Assembly: GCA_031281385.1 (NCBI GenBank)
Contig: JAITFL010000038.1
Span: 1 to 9,611, forward strand
DNA: 9,611 bases
Reading direction: 5' to 3'
Source of the DNA: Holophagales bacterium
GTDB lineage: Bacteria; Acidobacteriota; Holophagae; Holophagales; Holophagaceae
Below are positions 5,656-9,611 of the stretch, piece after piece. How positions within the stretch are numbered: position 1 is the stretch's first letter; every line of letters starts with the position of its first letter. The notes under the pieces were generated by a model, which saw only the letters and a list, made by a program, of their open reading frames with translations, had not been told where the DNA came from and did no database searches. Both the position numbers and the translations under genes were made by a program.

Positions 5656-6249
5656 ATGGACTACACCAACGCAATCAAAAACTACATCTCTCTCGAAATA
5701 TCGGTACTGGAAAAGCTAGACGTCCAAGCAGTCAACGCCGTAATGAACGCGCTGGATTCGGCGCGTCAGCGAAACGCCACGATATACATCATGGGCAATG
5801 GGGGCAGTGCCAGCACCGCCTCGCACTTTGTCAACGATTTCAACAAGGGCCTATCCGAGCATCTAGACCAGCCATTCCGCTTTGTCTGCCTCAACGACAA
5901 CGTGGCAACCATCATGGCCATAGCCAACGACATCAGCTATGACGCGATATTCGAGTTCCAGCTTCGCGGCAAGGTCTGTGCGGATGACCTAGTTGTTGGC
6001 ATCTCCGGCAGCGGCAATTCTCCAAACGTATTAAAGGCCATCGAGCGCGCCAAGTCCGCCGCTGCTGCCACAATCGGCCTCACGGGCTTCGATGGCGGCA
6101 AATTGGCAAAAATGGTGGACATCTCACTGCACGTCCCAATCATGAGCATGCAGATAACCGAAGACATCCACATGGTCTTCGACCACCTGATGATGGCCGT
6201 GTTCTATAAAGAACTATGCGGCCTCGAACATGTTAAGGTAAAAGCATGA
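5656..6249 (+). CDS. gmhA: Sedoheptulose 7-phosphate isomerase (phosphoheptose isomerase)
   Basis: GmhA converts sedoheptulose 7-phosphate to D-glycero-D-manno-heptose 7-phosphate, the first step of nucleotide-heptose synthesis. The 197-residue product is a single SIS domain of normal GmhA length. Visible are the phosphate/sugar loop GNGGSASTASHFVND (47-61), NDNVATIMAIANDISYD (80-96), the second SIS loop SGSGNSPN (117-124) and the closing helix QITEDIHMVFDH (166-177). By eye the metal ligands of E. coli GmhA (His61, Glu65, Gln172, His180) map to H57, D61, E169 and H177, so two of the four differ. AAAGGG (5640-5645) lies 10 bases before the ATG. The stop overlaps the hddA start in ATGA at 6246-6249, which implies translational coupling. 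The hddA neighbour favours heptose over other SIS substrates. Confidence 0.93.
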   Translation: MDYTNAIKNYISLEISVLEKLDVQAVNAVMNALDSARQRNATIYIMGNGGSASTASHFVNDFNKGLSEHLDQPFRFVCLNDNVATIMAIANDISYDAIFEFQLRGKVCADDLVVGISGSGNSPNVLKAIERAKSAAAATIGLTGFDGGKLAKMVDISLHVPIMSMQITEDIHMVFDHLMMAVFYKELCGLEHVKVKA

Positions 6250-7241
6250 TCATAGTAAGGACGCCAACCAGAGTCAGCTTCACGGGAGGCGGCAGCGACT
6301 TGCCGGCTTTCTACAAAAAACACGGCGGCGCGGTACTCTCTTCGGGGCTGAACAGGTACCTGTACCTTTCCATCCACCCCTATTTTTATCCAGACAAGCT
6401 GATATGCAAGTACTCCAAAAACGAGCTGGTCAATAACGCCAGCGAGCTGGCGCACCCCATCTTTAAGGCACTTCTGACACAATTCGGCGTCAATGGCGTT
6501 GAGATCACATGCACAGCCGATGTGCCGGCCGGCACAGGGCTTGGCTCCTCCAGCACATTCACGGTCGGCCTTATCCACGCCCTCCACGCCTACACCGGAA
6601 AATACGTGTCCGCCGCATCCCTAGCGGCCGAAGCCTGCCACACAGAAATAGACCTCCTTGGCGAGCCAATCGGCAAGCAAGACCAATACGCAGCAGCCTT
6701 TGGCGGCCTCAACGTCTTTAGATTCAACAAAGACGGCCATGTAGATGTTGAACCAGTAATCATGTCGCCCGAAGCAAAGGAGCGCATGGAACACAACCTG
6801 CTGATGTTTTACACGGGCGACCTGCGCTCCGCATCACAGATACTCTCCGAGCAGGGCAAAAATGTGGCCACCGACAGCGACAAAGAAAATGCACAATTGG
6901 AAATTTGCAAGCTGACGGACGAGCTGCACAAAGAACTAGTGAACGACAACATAGATTCATTAGGCCCAATCCTCCATGCGGGCTGGCTGCAAAAGCGCAA
7001 ATTGGCAAATGCCATCACGAACCCCGACATAGACGGAGCCTACGAAAAGGCGATGGCTGCAGGGGCCTCTGGGGGCAAGCTGCTGGGCGCGGGCGGCGGC
7101 GGCTTCCTGCTCTTTTACGTTCCCGAGCATAGGCACAACTCAGTAAAAAACGCGCTGGCAGACTTGGCCTACATGAAATACGGCTTAAGCCCAAGCGGCT
7201 CCACCGTCATCTACATCGGCGACAAGCCAAAGAGGGGCTGA
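6246..7241 (+). CDS. hddA: D-glycero-alpha-D-manno-heptose 7-phosphate kinase
   Basis: HddA phosphorylates heptose 7-phosphate at C1 in the alpha form, giving the 1,7-bisphosphate and committing the flow to the GDP-heptose branch rather than ADP-heptose. The 331-residue product is a GHMP kinase with PTRVSFTGGGSDLPAF (7-22), the ATP loop PAGTGLGSSST (94-104), EPIGKQDQYAAAFGGLN (140-156) and the C-terminal GASGGKLLGAGGGGF (273-287), all typical of the heptokinase/fucokinase subfamily. Length agrees with the family. AAGG at 6235-6238 lies seven bases before the ATG, inside gmhA. The SDR gene starts four bases after the stop. Related L-fucose or mannose-type kinases share these motifs, but adjacency to gmhA and a downstream nucleotidyltransferase makes the heptose assignment strong. 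Confidence 0.92.
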   Translation: MIIVRTPTRVSFTGGGSDLPAFYKKHGGAVLSSGLNRYLYLSIHPYFYPDKLICKYSKNELVNNASELAHPIFKALLTQFGVNGVEITCTADVPAGTGLGSSSTFTVGLIHALHAYTGKYVSAASLAAEACHTEIDLLGEPIGKQDQYAAAFGGLNVFRFNKDGHVDVEPVIMSPEAKERMEHNLLMFYTGDLRSASQILSEQGKNVATDSDKENAQLEICKLTDELHKELVNDNIDSLGPILHAGWLQKRKLANAITNPDIDGAYEKAMAAGASGGKLLGAGGGGFLLFYVPEHRHNSVKNALADLAYMKYGLSPSGSTVIYIGDKPKRG

Positions 7242-7245
7242 GAGC

Positions 7246-8193
7246 ATGAAAGTTTTGGTAGCTGGCGGCGCGGGTTTCATCGGGGGCCATCTCATAGACG
7301 CCCTGCTCACGCTGGGCCATTCGGTTGTCTGCGCCGACAGCTTGTGCCTTGGCACAGAGGACACGATCCGCCACTGCTACGGCAACCCCAACTTTGAATT
7401 TTGCAAGCTCGACCTCTGCGACATTGATAAAACCAACGCCCTATTTAAAAAACATTCATTCCAGCGCGTGTACCACTTGGCCGCAAATTCCGATATCCAA
7501 AAAGGAGCTTCCGATCCCACCATAGACTTCCACAACACATTCCTCACAACCAAATCAATACTTGATGCCATGCGCTCATACGGCGTGAAGGAGCTATTAT
7601 TTTCCTCAACCTCAGCCGTCTATGGCGACATGCCCGGCTTACTAAAAGAAGATACGGGCGGCCTTGCACCTATCTCATACTATGGGGCCTGCAAGCTGGC
7701 CTCCGAAGCATTCATCTCGGCATTCGCCTCCATGAATGGCTTTTCCGCAAACATCCTGCGCTTCCCTAACGTGGTTGGCCCCCGCCTCACCCACGGCGTG
7801 ATCTTCGACTTCATAGCCAAGCTAAAAAGAAACCCCAAGAAACTAGAAATATTGGGGGACGGCAGCCAAGACAAGCCCTACCTCTACGTGGCAGACTTGG
7901 TGGACGCGATTCTGGCGATGCAGTACAATCAGACGATGGATATTTTCAACATCGGCGTCGAAACGTCGACCACAGTCAACCGCATTGCGGACATCGTCTG
8001 CGAAGAAATGGGCCTAGCCAATGTTAAATATAAGTTCACTGGTGGCTCCATCGGCTGGCCCGGCGATGTGCCGAAATTCAGGTACGATTTGACAAAAATC
8101 CATTCAACTGGCTGGAGGGCCAAGCACAACTCAGACGAAGCCGTTTGCCTAGCTGCAAGGGCCTCGCTGACACATTCAAGGAGAAACACATGA
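7246..8193 (+). CDS. NAD-dependent epimerase/dehydratase, probably acting on GDP-heptose
   Basis: This 315-residue extended short-chain dehydrogenase should oxidise, epimerise or dehydrate a nucleotide sugar. The NAD loop GGAGFIGG is at residues 7-14, and D31 at the end of strand two favours NAD over NADP. HLAAN (77-81), SSTSAVYG (120-127) with the active-site Ser/Thr region, Y146-x-x-x-K150 (YGACK), RFPNVVGPR (172-180) and NIG (235-237) follow in normal order. The C-terminal WPGDVPKFRYD block contacts the nucleotide in related enzymes. It lies between hddA and a methyltransferase, as the SDR Cj1427 does beside hddA in Campylobacter jejuni, so a GDP-heptose 4-oxidising role is attractive. Alternatives are 4-epimerase or a UDP-sugar substrate, which motifs cannot exclude. 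The stop overlaps the next ATG as ATGA. Confidence 0.85.
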   Translation: MKVLVAGGAGFIGGHLIDALLTLGHSVVCADSLCLGTEDTIRHCYGNPNFEFCKLDLCDIDKTNALFKKHSFQRVYHLAANSDIQKGASDPTIDFHNTFLTTKSILDAMRSYGVKELLFSSTSAVYGDMPGLLKEDTGGLAPISYYGACKLASEAFISAFASMNGFSANILRFPNVVGPRLTHGVIFDFIAKLKRNPKKLEILGDGSQDKPYLYVADLVDAILAMQYNQTMDIFNIGVETSTTVNRIADIVCEEMGLANVKYKFTGGSIGWPGDVPKFRYDLTKIHSTGWRAKHNSDEAVCLAARASLTHSRRNT

Positions 8194-9170
8194 AAAACAT
8201 TATTTACGGCCTAGGGCAACATTTTTGGCACAATTTAGAATTCATTTCTAGCATTCTAAAGGACACAATTGCTCTATGTGATGCCGATAAAACAAAATTC
8301 GAGTATGCTGCTGCTTTGAACAAAACTATGGTAACACCAGAACAATTGAATGGTGTTATTGCAATTACAGAGGAAAGCTATATATATATATCAACGACAG
8401 ATTTTTACGAAGAAGTATTTGACATGTTAACGCAAAAACTTAAAATACCACCAGAAAAAATAGGTTTATTACCCATTCCAGATATATCGCCTGAATTGCG
8501 TAATATCTCGCGCAATTATTTCATCGAATCTTATGGTGGCAAAAACCTGCCAATTAAATCTATGGCATTTGATTCCGCCATTCTTTTACCAGACAGATCC
8601 GATGCCCTAAAATACATGCCAAAACACGGAATTATCACTGAGGTTGGCGTCGCGTACGGCGACTTTAGCCGGAAAATAATTGACATCCTTTCACCCAAAA
8701 AGTTTTATGCAATTGATTACTTTAGTCAGAACGATCCCTTTTTTAGCTTATGGGGACGGGATGATTGTGCTAGAGACAACATGCCCCACCAACAGTGGTA
8801 CGAAAATCGCTTCAAACCAGAAATTGAAAACGGCCTGATGGAAACCCGACAAGGCAAATCTTGGGACTGCTTGTCACAATTCCCCGATGACTACTTTGAC
8901 TATGTCTATCTAGATGCCGGACACGACTACAAAAGCGTAATGAAAGATATTGATGTACTAAAGTGTAAGGTTAAAAATTGTGGATTCATTCAATTTAATG
9001 ACTACTGCATTGGTCCTGCGTTTTCAACTCCCTACGGAGTAATAAACGCAGTCAATTCGTTTGTTAATTCTGGGCATCACAAGATTAAATATTTCTGCCT
9101 CAATACCGAACCCCAGCACATCGGGTTCCCCGATATTGTTGTCCAGATACAGAAAACAAGTGGCAATTGA
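8190..9170 (+). CDS. Class I SAM methyltransferase (Methyltransf_24-like) with N-terminal YGLG domain
   Basis: This is probably a methyltransferase modifying the heptose or a neighbouring glycan sugar. I chose ATG 8190, which overlaps the SDR stop and has AAGGAG six bases ahead (8178-8183); an open stretch upstream to 8145 lies inside the SDR gene. The product has 326 residues. Residues 1-95 begin KNIIYGLGQHF and end near PPEKIGLLPIP; this is a Rossmann-like domain similar in layout to that of the FkbM protein. The catalytic part shows SAM-binding EVGVAYGDFS (151-160), an acidic residue in KKFYAIDYF (170-178), YLDAGHDYKSVMKDI (240-254) and FIQFNDY (266-272). I count 42 G/C in 120 bases at 8221-8340, against 39 in 60 at 7021-7080 in hddA, so the gene differs sharply from hddA and may be a recent acquisition. 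The acceptor is unknown. Confidence 0.82.
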   Translation: MKNIIYGLGQHFWHNLEFISSILKDTIALCDADKTKFEYAAALNKTMVTPEQLNGVIAITEESYIYISTTDFYEEVFDMLTQKLKIPPEKIGLLPIPDISPELRNISRNYFIESYGGKNLPIKSMAFDSAILLPDRSDALKYMPKHGIITEVGVAYGDFSRKIIDILSPKKFYAIDYFSQNDPFFSLWGRDDCARDNMPHQQWYENRFKPEIENGLMETRQGKSWDCLSQFPDDYFDYVYLDAGHDYKSVMKDIDVLKCKVKNCGFIQFNDYCIGPAFSTPYGVINAVNSFVNSGHHKIKYFCLNTEPQHIGFPDIVVQIQKTSGN

Positions 9171-9306
9171 TTGGTTACCAAAAATTGGCACCATGCCCCG
9201 ATTGCCCCTTATACGCCTGTGTCAACAAAACTGTATGCGATGGAAATTTTTAGGGTTCAATTTTGAGTTTTGATCTGGTATTTTTTCCCGCTCCGTTAGG
9301 TTCCCC
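9171..9306 (+). other. 136-base AT-rich spacer before the nucleotidyltransferase
   Basis: The gap starts with an 11-base near-palindrome TTGGTTACCAA (9171-9181). A weak promoter could be TTCAAT (9256-9261), 17 bases, TATTTT (9279-9284), which matches the -35 consensus poorly. A 26-codon frame at 9193 is too short and lacks a ribosome site. The gap probably marks the edge of the inserted methyltransferase gene. Confidence 0.3.
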
Positions 9307-9611
9307 ATGAGGACAACCATCCTAGCTGGTGGCAGTGGCACTCGCATCAAGAGCCTATTCCCCGATTCGCCTAAACCCATGATCCCCGTTTTGGCCAAGC
9401 CGCTCCTGCAATGGCAGATAGAGTCTCTTGTAGCCCAGAGTATTCACGACATCACTTTGATCATAGGCTATCGAGCCGATCTGATACAGGCGCATTTCGG
9501 AGATGGCAGTGCCTTTGGGGCCAAGATCAGCTACATTGTCGAAGATGAGCCATTGGGTACCGGCGGTGCGCTTGCCCTGCTCCCCCCAGAAGACACGCTG
9601 TTGCTCTACGG
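9307..9611 (+). CDS. hddC: Sugar-1-phosphate nucleotidyltransferase, N-terminal part, probably HddC (3' end outside window)
   Basis: The expected role is transfer of GMP from GTP to D-glycero-alpha-D-manno-heptose 1-phosphate to form GDP-heptose, the last step of the pathway opened by gmhA and hddA. The 101 visible residues show the nucleotidyltransferase start TTILAGGSGTRIKS (3-16) with the GxGTR nucleotide loop, the Lys of SPKPMIPVLAKPLLQW (21-36), LIIGYRADLIQAHFGDG (51-67) and EDEPLGTGGALALL (79-92). These match HddC and the broader mannose-1-phosphate guanylyltransferase family. ATG 9307 has AGG at 9298-9300. The reading frame runs off the window end. Alternatives are another NDP-sugar pyrophosphorylase, or a fusion with the GmhB phosphatase, which occurs in some bacteria; the visible part cannot tell them apart. 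The class is sure; HddC is inferred from context. Confidence 0.8.
   Translation, partial: MRTTILAGGSGTRIKSLFPDSPKPMIPVLAKPLLQWQIESLVAQSIHDITLIIGYRADLIQAHFGDGSAFGAKISYIVEDEPLGTGGALALLPPEDTLLLY

Noticed and set aside
9193..9273. 26-codon frame between the second methyltransferase and the nucleotidyltransferase
   Set aside because: It is very short, has no ribosome site and no recognisable content.

Overview
The window is a gene-dense stretch of a bacterial chromosome with every recognisable gene on the + strand. PdxJ, a CheZ-type phosphatase and a long-form S-adenosylhomocysteinase together suggest a motile Gram-negative bacterium. A Desulfovibrio-like or other proteobacterial lineage is my guess, but no 16S or other decisive marker is present. 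There are no tRNA or rRNA genes, CRISPR arrays, insertion sequences or convincing intrinsic terminators.

Left part (1-4360), housekeeping and chemotaxis: the C-terminal part of pdxJ (vitamin B6), a 203-base gap with a candidate flagellar-type promoter and a leader hairpin, a soluble HAMP-plus-CheZ-like protein, ahcY (S-adenosylhomocysteine hydrolase) 30 bases further on, then a 374-base gap and ispE (isoprenoid MEP pathway). The gap before ispE holds two heptamer tandem-repeat tracts, a GC-rich hairpin and a 60-codon stretch that stays open in the ahcY frame after its stop.

Right part (4494-9611), a surface-sugar cassette: a FkbM-type methyltransferase, gmhA, hddA, an NAD-dependent epimerase/dehydratase, a second unrelated SAM methyltransferase, and the start of a sugar-1-phosphate nucleotidyltransferase that fits hddC. 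GmhA, HddA, GmhB and HddC convert sedoheptulose 7-phosphate to GDP-D-glycero-alpha-D-manno-heptose, the donor used for capsule, O-antigen or S-layer glycans. The gene content resembles the Campylobacter jejuni capsular heptose block (hddC, gmhA2, hddA, methyltransferase, SDR). The SDR probably modifies the nucleotide-heptose and the methyltransferases probably decorate it or a neighbouring sugar. GmhB is not in the window.

The cassette is a compositional mosaic. The sampled parts of gmhA and hddA are about as GC-rich as the rest of the window, whereas the two methyltransferase genes that bracket gmhA-hddA-SDR are clearly AT-richer. Both methyltransferases also start with a similar 'YGLG' Rossmann-like domain joined to unrelated catalytic domains. 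ATGA overlaps at gmhA/hddA and SDR/methyltransferase, and a 4-base gap at hddA/SDR, indicate a translationally coupled operon. S-adenosylhomocysteine from such methyltransferases is the substrate of AhcY, but that link is metabolic only.
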